Shown piece after piece: positions 32,645 through 41,420 of a DNA stretch of 64,000 bases. Below the pieces are notes generated by a model. The model searched no databases and was not told the DNA's origin. It worked only from the letters and a program-made list of their open reading frames with translations. The translations under genes were made by a program, and so were the position numbers. Position 1 is the stretch's first letter; each line of letters opens with the position of its first letter. Location: positions 310,001 to 374,000 of the forward strand of contig NZ_VLLG01000004.1 of the NCBI RefSeq assembly GCF_007830125.1. The letters are read 5' to 3'. This DNA is from Chitinophaga japonensis (GTDB taxonomy: Bacteria; Bacteroidota; Bacteroidia; Chitinophagales; Chitinophagaceae).

Positions 32645-35221
32645 TCAGCCTTTGGTAAAATGCCGGAGCTTGTAAATGAGGCTTAGCAGGAAGTAGCGTC
32701 CCAGGACCTGGTTGCGCCGGTCTTCCGTATAGCCGTTCCGCGCCAGGCGGGTAAAGCTCCTGTTGCGGTTCAGCAGGTCCTGTCCTTCCAGCCGCAGCAT
32801 GTAGCGCTTCCCGATGTCCCTGGTAATGCCGGCGTTCAGCAGCGCAATGGTATTGTTATATGCTTCGCTTAGCCCCGTGGTGGTATAGCAGGCCAGGCCG
32901 GCATCTGCCGTCCACTGCCCCGGCAGGATAGCTGCCAGTTCCAGCCCGTAGTCCAGGAACCAGTACTGTTGCGTAAGGCTGTTGCCCGCGGCGTTATGGC
33001 GGTGATTCCAGGCGGCGTTGCCCCTGGCTGTGATGCTGAGGGCATGCAGGGGATAATAACTGAGCTGCAGGTCCGGCGTGAGGGACCACTGTTGTATCTT
33101 ATCCGCTACGGCGTTAAAATAGGCGGGATACTGGTCATAGGCCAGCGCCGCGCCCATGGTGAGGTTGGAGCCGTTGTCCCCCAGCGGTACGGACCTTTCT
33201 GCATGCAGGCTGCCGGAGAAGTTATCACTGGCATTGATGGGGGTGATCAGTTGCCGGCCGCTGCTATCCGTGGTATACAGGTCGGTAAACTGGTCCTTCA
33301 CGGTAGAGAGCCGCAACTGTATATTGGTAAAGGTATTCCGGTACACGTTGGTGGAGAGATAAGCCAGCGTTACAGTGTGATCTACCGCCTGCTGCAGGTC
33401 CGGGTTGCCTTTGCGCACGTACAGCGGGTCCGTAATATCTTCCAGGGGCCTGAGCTGGCTGAGGCCGGGCAGCACTGCCCGGGATTTGTAATGCAGCGTC
33501 AGGCGTTTGGACCTGGTAAAACGGTAGCGGGCATACGCATGTGGCAGGAAGGCGCCGTAGCGGCCCCTCACCTGGTAGCCTTTGTAATCGGAGCTGCCAT
33601 CCAGGCGGCTATGCTGCCAACCTGCGCCTGCCGTGAAGTTAAAACGGCGGTAGCTGCCTGCCAGGGCAATGTCGGTGAGGGTTTTGAAGGTGTTGCTGCC
33701 ATACAGGTCGCTGTAGCGCGCATCTTCCAGGTTGTAGGCCCCGCCGGCAGGGTTGAAATTGAGGGCTTGCTGCCGATACCGCCCCTGGCTGTAGCACAAC
33801 TGCTCATGAAGCTTCAGCGCCAGGTGGGGGAATAATTGTTCCGTGTATACGATGCTGTTATCCAGTGAATAGCTTTCAGAACGGGCATTGGTCTGCTGCC
33901 GGATGCTGTCCCTTACTTCCCCGGCCCCGGTGTTATAGTACTGGTTCCGGGAAGTGTTGAAAGATACGCTGCTCATATTAAAGCTGGCCGGCGTTACCTG
34001 CACGGACAGGGTGCGCCCCGTTTTGGCAAAGCGGCGCCGGTACAGGATGTCCGCCCCGGCCTGCGTGGTGTGACTGCTGGTATGCAGGTCCTGCGATCCC
34101 TGGTTCAGTAGCTGTTGGCCGTCCGCGCCGGAAGAGCTGTACCGGCGGCTGCCGGACTGCTCCGCAGTATTGAAAACGGCCTGGGGCGATATTTTCAGCG
34201 AATGGCGCTCGTTCAGCCGAATGTCCGCGCTGGCATTGAGGCGGTGGTCATTGCCGGACTGGCAGGCCGTGCCATCCTGCAGGAATTGGTACGCGGTGTC
34301 CGGCAGCAGGTAATGCCGGTTGTACGTATAGTCGTTGCTGCTGGTAAAGCGGTTGTAAAAATAGCTGCTGCGCCATTGCAGCCGCCGGCCCCAGTCATTG
34401 TTATAATTGACGCCGCCGTATTGCGTGTTGTTCCTGCCGGCCGGCCGGGCCAGCTCCGCCTTTTCTGCAGGGTCATCGCTGTTGATGCGCACGCCCTTCA
34501 TTTTACTTAGCTCCGAAATGGCAAAGGCCGGCAGGTTATTGAACAGCTCGGGGTTGCCGGCCGCCATTCGCAGCAGCTCCGAAGCGGAAAAGCCGCTCTT
34601 GTTCACATTGTTGGCCTTCAGCAGCAGGGACAGTTGCTGATCGCCGGCAAAGCTGTTGATATTCAGACCGCCCTCATATTTCCCGTCCGGTCCCCCGCCG
34701 GCGGATACATTGCCGAAGTAACCCTGCTTGCGGTCCTTTTTGGTAATGATGTTGATGGTTTTGACCTTGTTGCCGTCGTCGATGCCGGTAAATTCTTCCT
34801 GGTCGCTCATTTTGTCCAGCACCTGTATCCGGTCCACCATATCGGCGGGCAGGTTTTTGGTGGCGATGGCGGGATCATTGCCAAAGAACTCCTTCCCATC
34901 CACCAGCACCCGTTGCACGGTTTCTCCCTGCGCGGTAATGGCGCCGCCTTTGTCCACCTTCACGCCCGGCAGCTTTTGCAGCAGCTCTTCCACCACGGCG
35001 TTTTCCCGGGTTTTGAAGCGGGATGCGTCATACTCCAGGGTGTCGCCTTTCAGGCGCACCGGCGGCCTGCTTTCCACTACCACCTCCTTCAGTGTGCGTA
35101 TCCGTAAGGGGGGGCCGCTCCGGCTGCTGTCCGCCGGGATGGTGTCCCGCTCCTGCGCCCTGGCGCCGGCGCCTGCCAGGAGTATAAAAAGAATAAAACA
35201 AAGGGTCGTAAAGTTTCGCAT
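32645..35221 (-). CDS. TonB-dependent-receptor-like outer-membrane protein
   Basis: From the ATG at 35221 the protein has 858 residues with a signal peptide ending GAGARAQ. It lacks the CarboxypepD domain and goes straight to a plug (about 40-150: TLKEVVVESRPPVRLKGDTL, VEELLQKLPGVKVDKGGAI, RVLVDGKEFFGNDPAIATKNLPADMVD), then a barrel of about 700 residues ending FLLSLIYKLRHF. The sequence VQRVLVDGKEFF is typical of OMP_b-brl_3-type receptors. It is followed by a GLPGLI-like gene and a P1 peptidase, and preceded by a response regulator and kinase, all on one strand. A peptide-uptake or peptide-processing role is an inference from that context. Confidence 0.88.
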   Translation of the reverse strand: MRNFTTLCFILFILLAGAGARAQERDTIPADSSRSGPPLRIRTLKEVVVESRPPVRLKGDTLEYDASRFKTRENAVVEELLQKLPGVKVDKGGAITAQGETVQRVLVDGKEFFGNDPAIATKNLPADMVDRIQVLDKMSDQEEFTGIDDGNKVKTINIITKKDRKQGYFGNVSAGGGPDGKYEGGLNINSFAGDQQLSLLLKANNVNKSGFSASELLRMAAGNPELFNNLPAFAISELSKMKGVRINSDDPAEKAELARPAGRNNTQYGGVNYNNDWGRRLQWRSSYFYNRFTSSNDYTYNRHYLLPDTAYQFLQDGTACQSGNDHRLNASADIRLNERHSLKISPQAVFNTAEQSGSRRYSSSGADGQQLLNQGSQDLHTSSHTTQAGADILYRRRFAKTGRTLSVQVTPASFNMSSVSFNTSRNQYYNTGAGEVRDSIRQQTNARSESYSLDNSIVYTEQLFPHLALKLHEQLCYSQGRYRQQALNFNPAGGAYNLEDARYSDLYGSNTFKTLTDIALAGSYRRFNFTAGAGWQHSRLDGSSDYKGYQVRGRYGAFLPHAYARYRFTRSKRLTLHYKSRAVLPGLSQLRPLEDITDPLYVRKGNPDLQQAVDHTVTLAYLSTNVYRNTFTNIQLRLSTVKDQFTDLYTTDSSGRQLITPINASDNFSGSLHAERSVPLGDNGSNLTMGAALAYDQYPAYFNAVADKIQQWSLTPDLQLSYYPLHALSITARGNAAWNHRHNAAGNSLTQQYWFLDYGLELAAILPGQWTADAGLACYTTTGLSEAYNNTIALLNAGITRDIGKRYMLRLEGQDLLNRNRSFTRLARNGYTEDRRNQVLGRYFLLSLIYKLRHFTKG

Positions 35222-35308
35222 GGTCTGCGGTGTTTTGTTGACCATGCAAAAGTAGCGGGCCGTGCTGCCGCACCGGGTTAACGAGTGTTGGTATATCCTT
35301 AATGAGTG

Positions 35309-35998
35309 TTAAAAGACCAGTTTGTAGCCCAGCCCCCTTACGTTCACCAGTTGTACGGAAGGATCGTGCTGCAGGTACTTGCGGATCTTGCTGATGTACA
35401 CGTCCATATTACGGGCATTGAAGAAATTGTCGTCGCCCCATAGCTCCAGCAGGATGTTCCGGCGGTGCGTGGTGGCATTCGGGCGCTCCGCCAGCATTTT
35501 CAGTATGTCCGCTTCGCGGAGGGAAAGGCGGATATGCTCCTTTGTATGCCGCAGCTCCTGCCGGTTGTGATCAAAAGTATAGCTGCCCAGCAGGAAAATG
35601 CCGGTATTGTTTTTAGCGGCAGTGGCCTGTCCGGCGCGTTTCAGCAGGGTTTTGATCCGCAGGATCAGCTCTTCCAGGCTGAAGGGTTTTTTCATGTAGT
35701 CATCCGCACCGGTCTGCAGGCCTTTGATCACGTCCTGCGTTTCGCTTTTGGCTGTCAGGAAAATGATGGGCGTCTGCTCATCCACGGCGCGGATGTCCTT
35801 CACCAGGGAAATGCCGTCCTTGCGGGGCATCATAATGTCCACGATGCATACTTCCGGCCGGAAGGACAGGTACTGTTCCCAGCCCTGCTGCCCGTTTTCC
35901 GCATGGCGGATATGAAAGCCGTTCATTTCCAGTGTTTCCTTTACCACGCCGGCCAGTATCACTTCATCTTCCACCAGCAGCAGCTTGATCTTTTTCAT
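35309..35998 (-). CDS. OmpR/PhoB-family response regulator
   Basis: The 229-residue protein has a receiver domain with acidic pocket LLVEDE, phospho-acceptor D54 in VCIVDIMMPRKDG, and the conserved Lys in FLTAKSE. The C-terminal winged helix (about 130-229) has the recognition region NARNMDVYISKIRKYLQ. It lies 39 bp downstream of its cognate kinase and 87 bp upstream of the TonB-receptor gene. The receptor/GLPGLI/peptidase genes are therefore the most likely targets. Confidence 0.95.
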   Translation of the reverse strand: MKKIKLLLVEDEVILAGVVKETLEMNGFHIRHAENGQQGWEQYLSFRPEVCIVDIMMPRKDGISLVKDIRAVDEQTPIIFLTAKSETQDVIKGLQTGADDYMKKPFSLEELILRIKTLLKRAGQATAAKNNTGIFLLGSYTFDHNRQELRHTKEHIRLSLREADILKMLAERPNATTHRRNILLELWGDDNFFNARNMDVYISKIRKYLQHDPSVQLVNVRGLGYKLVF

Positions 35999-36037
35999 CT
36001 GTTAATATTTATCCCGCAGTTTTTTATCCCTCTTTAT

Positions 36038-37420
36038 TTATTTCGGCAATTGAAAGGTAAATGTAGTGCCTTTCCCCGGCGTGCTGTGCACGCTGATGCT
36101 TCCCTGCAGTTGCTGCAGCAGGGCCTTTACATGGCTCAGCCCCAGCCCGTAGCCCCGGGTATCCTGCCGGTCGCCGGTTGTAACGCGGTAAAATTTATCG
36201 TACAGGAAGGGGAAATGCTGTTTTTCAATACCGTTCCCGTTGTCTGTTACCGCGAAGCTGATATGCGCCGGCAGTTCCCGCACGGTTACCTGTATCTCTT
36301 TCCGCGGCTTGTCGTTGTACCTGGCGGCATTGTCCAGCAGGTTGGCAAGGATGGTATGAAAGGTATGCGCATCGGTAAGGAGCTGCTCCTGCTGCAACTC
36401 GAACCGCAGGGTGATCTGCACATCCGGCAATTGGGAAAAACGGCCGGCGGCTTCCTCCACCAACGCCCGGATGCCGGCCGGCGCTACCTGCAGCGGCAGG
36501 TGCTGCTGTTCCAGCCGGCTTACCTGCATCACCTTGTCTATCAGCTCCTGCAGCCGCTCCAGCTCTCCCCCGGAATGCCGGAGGTAGCGCTCCGTTTTGC
36601 CTGCATCGTGCATCCCGCGGAAAGTGAGCAGGGCTTCGTTGGTGGCTTTCAGGATGGCTACCGGCGTTTTCAGCTCATGCGTAACATGGCTGATAAAATC
36701 CCGCTTCATCCGTTCCAGCTTTTCCTGCCGCAGGATGATGCGCCATAGTATCCATATGCAGCCGGTGATCAGCAGTGCAATGAACCCGGAAAGCAGGATG
36801 GCGCTGCCCATTTTTTGCAGCAGGTACCCCGGCAGGCCGCTAAAATGCACGCCCGCCACCTTGGCGGGATTGTTAAGCGTGGGATTGATCACCAGCACCG
36901 GCGCAGGGTTGGCCCCTGCTACTGCTTTGCTGCCAATGAACAGGGTAAAGGGCAGGTGAATATGCTTTTCCCGCAGTTGCGCGCGGTAATATTTGTCCAG
37001 GCTGTCCCTGTCCGGCGTTATATTGGTGAAGGATGCAAACAGGGTGGACACGAAGTGCGCGTAAGGATGATCGTTCTCGATATTCCGGTCCCCTTTGGGC
37101 AGGTGGGCGGTGTCCAGCCGGATTGTGCCGGTATCCGCCCCGGGACCGGGCAGGGCTTGCATGGCCGAACTATCGCTGTCCAGGTTAATATAGGCCTGGA
37201 AGTTATAGCTGCCTTTTCCCGCTGCGCTTTCTCCCGCCATTACCCGGGTGGTGCGTATAATGGCCAGGTCATAGGCTTTCTGGAAAGCCTCCGTGGCGGT
37301 GGCCACAAAGGCTTCCTGCTGCGAGCGGTAGGTTTGCCGCAGCCAGTACAACTGGAACAGTAATGCCGCCAGTACCGCCGGCGCCGCAATCCACCATATC
37401 CTTTTCCTGACACTGTGCAT
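36038..37420 (-). CDS. Sensor histidine kinase of the adjacent OmpR-type regulator
   Basis: From the ATG at 37420 (MHSVRKRIWW) the protein has 460 residues: a first transmembrane helix (about 9-25), a periplasmic sensor domain of about 200 residues, and a second transmembrane helix (ILLSGFIALLITGCIWILW). HisKA has SHVTHELKTPVAILKATNEAL. HATPase has NLLDNAARYND, AVTDNGNGIE and GYGLGLSHVK. Earlier in-frame ATGs (to 37543) add residues without a membrane anchor and are less likely. It is the first gene of the regulator/TonB/GLPGLI series. The periplasmic ligand is unknown. Confidence 0.93.
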   Translation of the reverse strand: MHSVRKRIWWIAAPAVLAALLFQLYWLRQTYRSQQEAFVATATEAFQKAYDLAIIRTTRVMAGESAAGKGSYNFQAYINLDSDSSAMQALPGPGADTGTIRLDTAHLPKGDRNIENDHPYAHFVSTLFASFTNITPDRDSLDKYYRAQLREKHIHLPFTLFIGSKAVAGANPAPVLVINPTLNNPAKVAGVHFSGLPGYLLQKMGSAILLSGFIALLITGCIWILWRIILRQEKLERMKRDFISHVTHELKTPVAILKATNEALLTFRGMHDAGKTERYLRHSGGELERLQELIDKVMQVSRLEQQHLPLQVAPAGIRALVEEAAGRFSQLPDVQITLRFELQQEQLLTDAHTFHTILANLLDNAARYNDKPRKEIQVTVRELPAHISFAVTDNGNGIEKQHFPFLYDKFYRVTTGDRQDTRGYGLGLSHVKALLQQLQGSISVHSTPGKGTTFTFQLPK

Positions 37421-37575
37421 ATCCCGCAAATTTAACCCGCCGCCGCTTTGGACCGTCCATTCTTTAACAATCATTAACGTTTGGGAAATTTGAAAAAAAA
37501 TTGTCCAAATTTGAAACCCTGTATTCGTCATGGAAGTGTGCACGCAAATTATTCACCATTTAAAACCGAAAGAAA

Positions 37576-37917
37576 ATGAAAGATTACCTGTTATTATTCA
37601 GAGGGGGACCGCAGTACATTCCCTCCGCAGAACAGCCGCAAGCGCCCATTTCCCCCGACTGGCGGAACTGGATGGAAACACTGGTGAAAAATGGGCGTTT
37701 TGTGGCAGGGCAACGTTTGGTGGGCGATACCGGCGCTGTGCTGAAAGGCCGGAAAACGCAGCTCACGGACGGGCCTTATGCCGAAGGCAAGGAAGTGGTG
37801 GCCGGCTACCTGATCATCAAAGCCAATGACCTGGAAGAAGCGGCTGCCTTGCTGAAGGGCTGCCCCATTTTTGAACATGACGACGCCAGCACCGAGATAC
37901 GGGAAATTGCCTTCTGA
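37576..37917 (+). CDS. YCII-family (DGPF-domain) protein
   Basis: The 113-residue protein has the dimeric alpha-beta-barrel YCII fold: MKDYLLLFRGG, a central LTDGPYAEGKEVVAGYLIIKA (the DGPF-like motif) and DDASTEIREI. Proteins of this type accompany ECF42 sigma factors across phyla, and such a sigma factor gene lies 0.7 kb downstream on the same strand. Its biochemical role is unknown, though a substrate- or ligand-binding function upstream of the sigma factor is often assumed. Confidence 0.9.
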   Translation: MKDYLLLFRGGPQYIPSAEQPQAPISPDWRNWMETLVKNGRFVAGQRLVGDTGAVLKGRKTQLTDGPYAEGKEVVAGYLIIKANDLEEAAALLKGCPIFEHDDASTEIREIAF

Positions 37918-37949
37918 ACACGCCTGCACACATGACAAATACATAACCG

Positions 37950-38549
37950 ATGAAAAAGATACTGAACATTATATCCAGCCCGAAAGGAAGCGGGTCCTAC
38001 AGCATTCAACTGGCGGATGCGCTGATCGGAAAGCTGACAGCCGCCTATCCCGGTAGCAAGGTACAGGTAAAGAACCTGGCCCAACAGGCGGTTCCCCACC
38101 TGGAAGCGGCGCACCTGGCGGCTTTCTTTACGCCGGAGGAAAACTATACGCCCGAGAACCGGGCCGCCATCCGGGACTCCAATGAAGCAATTGCGGAGAT
38201 CATGGATGCGGACATCCTGGTGATTGGCGCGCCTATTTACAATTTCAACATTCCTTCCACGCTGAAAGCATGGCTGGACCAGATCGTACGGCAGAACCTC
38301 ACCTTCCGCTATACCGGGCAGGGAACGGAAGGACTGGTGAAGAACAAAAAAGCCTATATCGTTATTGCCAGCGGCTGGGTGTACTCCGAGGGAGCCATGC
38401 AGGCGTACAATTTTGTTGCGCCTTACCTGCAATACATGCTGGGCTTTCTTGGCATTACAGATACTACCGTGGTACACCTGGAAGGGGTTGCCCTGCCGGG
38501 CTTCCGGGAAGCGGCGCTGGAGGAGGTGATCGATGGCGTTGCCGTGTAA
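37950..38549 (+). CDS. azoR: FMN-dependent NADH-azoreductase
   Basis: This 199-residue flavodoxin-like protein has the AzoR layout: KKILNIISSPKGSGSYSIQLAD (phosphate-binding loop of FMN), VIGAPIYNFNIPSTLKAWLDQIVR, and AYIVIASGWVYSEGAMQAYNFVAPYLQYMLGFLGI. It catalyses two-electron NADH-dependent reduction of quinones or azo dyes. It lies between the YCII and ECF42 sigma genes with gaps of 32 and 54 bp, so the three genes probably form one operon and the reductase may be a member of the sigma factor's stress regulon. Confidence 0.92.
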   Translation: MKKILNIISSPKGSGSYSIQLADALIGKLTAAYPGSKVQVKNLAQQAVPHLEAAHLAAFFTPEENYTPENRAAIRDSNEAIAEIMDADILVIGAPIYNFNIPSTLKAWLDQIVRQNLTFRYTGQGTEGLVKNKKAYIVIASGWVYSEGAMQAYNFVAPYLQYMLGFLGITDTTVVHLEGVALPGFREAALEEVIDGVAV

Positions 38550-38603
38550 CCCATTCAAACGGAAAGGGATGGGGAATGCGGGGGAAAGCCCTATTTTTGA
38601 TCA

Positions 38604-39893
38604 ATGACCTTTCCGTTGCCACCGTCAAGCAGACATATCAACACACTGACCGACCATCTTTTCCGCCGGGAGGCGGGAAAGATGGTGGCTGTACTGACCA
38701 AGATCTTTGGTGCGGAGCATCTTGCCATGGCCGAGGACGTGGTGCAGGATACGCTGCTGCAGGCCATGCAGGTATGGAGCGACAAAGGCATACCGGACAA
38801 TCCATCCGCCTGGCTGTACCGCGTGGCCAGGAACCGGGCTATTGACATTATCCGGCGCAACCGGCACGCGATACAATTTGATTTCAGCGACCCGGAAAGG
38901 ATATTGCTCACTTCCAGCTACTCCTTTACCGCTACCATGGAGCATTTCTGGCAGGAGGAACCGGTAAGGGACGATATGCTGCGCATGATGTTCGCCTGCT
39001 GCCATCCCGGCATTTCGGAGGAAAACCAGCTCTGCATCATCCTGAAAACGCTGTGCGGCTTCAGCACGGCGGAGATCGCAAAAGCATTCCTCACATCGGA
39101 AGACACCATTTCCAAAAGGCTGTACCGCACCCGGGAGTTCTTCCGGGAAAAGCGGCTCCGCCTGGCCATTCCCTCCGTCCCGGAAATGAAGCAACGGACG
39201 GATGCCGTGCTGAATGCCATCTACCTGCTGTTTAACGAAGGATACAATTCCACCCATGCCACGGCGCTCATCCGCCGGGACATGCTGGAGGAGGCCATGC
39301 TGCTGTGCAAGCTGCTGACGGAGCATACGCATACCCAGGTGCCTGAAACTTTTGCTTTAATGGCGCTCATGTGCTTTCATGCCTCCCGGACGGACAGCCG
39401 CCTCTCCGCGGAAGGTGAGATCATTTTACTGCAGGACCAGGACCGGGGGAAATGGGACCGGCAACTGGTAGCTACCGGCAACGACTATATGAACCGGGCG
39501 GCGTCGGGCCATACCATCAGCCAGTACCATGTCGAAGCCGCCATTGCCTATGAGCACTGCGCGGCGGAAAATTATACGCAGACCAACTGGGAAAGGATAC
39601 TGGCATATTACGACCTGCTCTGCGAGATGGCCCCCTCTCCTGTTACGGAAGTGAACAGGGCCGTTGCGATCATGCAACTGCACGGGGCAACTGCCGCGCT
39701 CACGGCCCTGGAAAGGATAACGGCACAAAAAAAGCTAAGCTCCTTTTACCTCTACAACAGCCTGTTGGGAGAGCTGCATGCACGCCTGCGCAATATCCCG
39801 CTGGCAAAAAAATACTTCGGGATCGCTATGACGCAAACACAGTCCGCAACCGAGCAGCGGATACTGGGCAGCAAGATCAGCGCCCTGGATTAA
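38604..39893 (+). CDS. ECF42-type RNA polymerase sigma factor with C-terminal TPR-like domain
   Basis: The 429-residue protein has sigma region 2 (AEDVVQDTLLQAMQVW, NPSAWLYRVARNRAIDIIRR) and region 4 (LKTLCGFSTAEIAKAFLTSEDTISKRLYRTREFF). A helical C-terminal extension of about 220 residues follows, including AIYLLFNEGYNS, TEVNRAVAIMQLHG and FYLYNSLLGELHARL. That extension defines the ECF42 group (DUF6596), which is not controlled by a classical anti-sigma factor but by its own C-terminal domain, and is linked to YCII/DGPF proteins such as the one at 37576. Confidence 0.94.
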   Translation: MTFPLPPSSRHINTLTDHLFRREAGKMVAVLTKIFGAEHLAMAEDVVQDTLLQAMQVWSDKGIPDNPSAWLYRVARNRAIDIIRRNRHAIQFDFSDPERILLTSSYSFTATMEHFWQEEPVRDDMLRMMFACCHPGISEENQLCIILKTLCGFSTAEIAKAFLTSEDTISKRLYRTREFFREKRLRLAIPSVPEMKQRTDAVLNAIYLLFNEGYNSTHATALIRRDMLEEAMLLCKLLTEHTHTQVPETFALMALMCFHASRTDSRLSAEGEIILLQDQDRGKWDRQLVATGNDYMNRAASGHTISQYHVEAAIAYEHCAAENYTQTNWERILAYYDLLCEMAPSPVTEVNRAVAIMQLHGATAALTALERITAQKKLSSFYLYNSLLGELHARLRNIPLAKKYFGIAMTQTQSATEQRILGSKISALD

Positions 39894-39896
39894 CGG

Positions 39897-40139
39897 CTAA
39901 CGCTGCTCCGTGATGCAATGCCCGTGCGGGGCATGTTCCGGTCCATGCCCATGCCCGCGGCTAAGGCCGAAGAACAGGATATTGGCGGATATGAACAGTA
40001 CAATGGTGAGTATGGCGGCCACCCGGGTAATGACTGTCAGGGTGCGGCTCTTCGAGAAAGACCCGAACACATACCCGATAATAAATACCATACATGCTAT
40101 GAACAGCAACCGCAAAAAAATCATTAATGCAAAGATCAT
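39897..40139 (-). CDS. Small two-helix membrane protein with histidine-rich tail
   Basis: Starting at the ATG at 40139 the product is 80 residues: two transmembrane helices (about 2-24 and 36-59) and a C-terminal tail HGHGPEHAPHGH with five histidines that could bind a metal. A longer reading to 40676 consists of a frame opposite the 3-methyladenine glycosylase gene and is rejected. The gene is convergent with the sigma-factor gene (3 bp between ends). No homologous family is recognised; the membrane topology and tail are seen directly. Confidence 0.55.
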   Translation of the reverse strand: MIFALMIFLRLLFIACMVFIIGYVFGSFSKSRTLTVITRVAAILTIVLFISANILFFGLSRGHGHGPEHAPHGHCITEQR

Positions 40140-40304
40140 GGCGCTTTGTTTTAAAAGGTTTAAAAATGATGCTGTAACAAAGCTACCACCCGGCCGGGAC
40201 CCCGCCGGGGCTGTATAGATAAGGCCCGGAAATGTGGATACCAGCCCGAAAATTCCTGCAACTTTACCACAGATAAGCGCAGAATACGGAACTTTAGGCC
40301 CGAT

Positions 40305-40919
40305 ATGGAAAAACTGGCATATGATTTTTACAACCGCGCGGATGTGCTGACCATTGCCCGGGAGCTGCTGGGCAAGGTGCTGGTAACGCAGTTCAACGGT
40401 ATTGCCACAGCCGGCCGCATCGTGGAAACGGAGGCCTACGCCGGGGAGAACGACCGCGCCTCCCACGCCTACGGCGGCCGGCGCACCGCCCGCACCGAGG
40501 TGATGTACGGCAGGCCCGGTACCGCTTACGTGTACCTGTGCTATGGCATACATCACCTGTTCAACGTGGTCACCAACCGGGAGGAGGTGCCTCACGCCGT
40601 GCTGGTAAGGGCTATAGCGCCCCTGCAGGGCATACCGGATATGCTGCTGCGCACCGGCCGGGCCAAACCGGATCATTCACTGGGAAGAGGCCCGGGCAAC
40701 GTATCCAGGGCGCTGGGCATCACTACCCGCTACACGGGCTGGAACCTGGCCAGCCGGGAAATGTTCATTGCGCAGGACGGCTTTGCACCGGCCGCCGCCG
40801 AGGTGGCGGTAACACCGAGAATAGGCGTGAATTACGCGGGAGAGGATGCCTTGCTCCCCTACCGGTTCATACTAAAAGACAGTCCGTATGTAAGCGGGAA
40901 AAAGCAGGTCAGGAGTTGA
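40305..40919 (+). CDS. mpg: DNA-3-methyladenine glycosylase (alkyladenine glycosylase type)
   Basis: This 204-residue protein of the AAG/MPG family shows LARELLGKVLV, the catalytic GRIVETEAYAGENDRASHAYGG, the intercalating region RPGTAYVYLCYGIHHLFNVVT and LGRGPGNVSRALGI. It excises alkylated bases such as 3-methyladenine and hypoxanthine as the first step of base-excision repair. Length and active-site glutamate are normal. Its end overlaps the convergent SRPBCC gene by 11 bp. Confidence 0.95.
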   Translation: MEKLAYDFYNRADVLTIARELLGKVLVTQFNGIATAGRIVETEAYAGENDRASHAYGGRRTARTEVMYGRPGTAYVYLCYGIHHLFNVVTNREEVPHAVLVRAIAPLQGIPDMLLRTGRAKPDHSLGRGPGNVSRALGITTRYTGWNLASREMFIAQDGFAPAAAEVAVTPRIGVNYAGEDALLPYRFILKDSPYVSGKKQVRS

Positions 40920-41409
40920 TAACGGCCGTTAGTTGCTCGTTCCTGTTACGCAGGTCGATGCCCCCTTCCAGCAGGGATTTCAGGTTGACAAGGTAAAACA
41001 GCCAGCCCCCCTGGCACCCGATGTGGAATTTGAATTTGGACTCCTCGTCCGTGGGTATCTTGTCCTGCACCAGCTCTGCCAGCGACTCCCCTTCTACTGT
41101 TTTGATGGTGACACTTACGGTGCCGGCTATCCCGAAAGTAAACTGCAGGAAATCCTTTCCATTGGCAGCCAGTACGGCGCCATGCTCATTTACATCATCC
41201 GGGTAGCCGTGCCAGCGCCACAGGTAGGTGTCGCCCTGCTGCACAGGGAGGGTGCTGTCTCTGGCAGCGCCGTCAGCCGTGGAGAACAGGGCCTGGCGCA
41301 GGAACCACTTTTCGATATTGGCGGGCACGGTCCAGGCGTCGTAAATGTCCTGTACGCCTGCCTTGATGGGGATCCTTAAGGAGAACCGGCTCCAGTCATG
41401 CTTGGCCAT
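40909..41409 (-). CDS. SRPBCC/AHSA1-like protein (short)
   Basis: From the ATG at 41409 (MAKHDWSRFSLRIPIKAGVQDIYDAWTVPANIEKWF) this is 166 residues of the START/Bet v 1-like SRPBCC fold, with the AHSA1 pattern of IYDAWT...KWF at the N terminus and GGWLFYLVNLKSLLEGGIDLR in the C-terminal helix. The upstream reading to 41511 lies within the next gene and is rejected. It forms an operon with an ArsR-type regulator and a second SRPBCC gene. The ligand is unknown. Confidence 0.88.
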   Translation of the reverse strand: MAKHDWSRFSLRIPIKAGVQDIYDAWTVPANIEKWFLRQALFSTADGAARDSTLPVQQGDTYLWRWHGYPDDVNEHGAVLAANGKDFLQFTFGIAGTVSVTIKTVEGESLAELVQDKIPTDEESKFKFHIGCQGGWLFYLVNLKSLLEGGIDLRNRNEQLTAVINS

Positions 41410-41420
41410 ATGTTTTTTAT

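Noticed and set aside
39897..40676. 259-codon minus-strand reading including the small membrane protein
   Set aside because: The first 179 codons are antisense to the alkyladenine glycosylase gene and lack protein-like features; only the C-terminal 80 residues look real.
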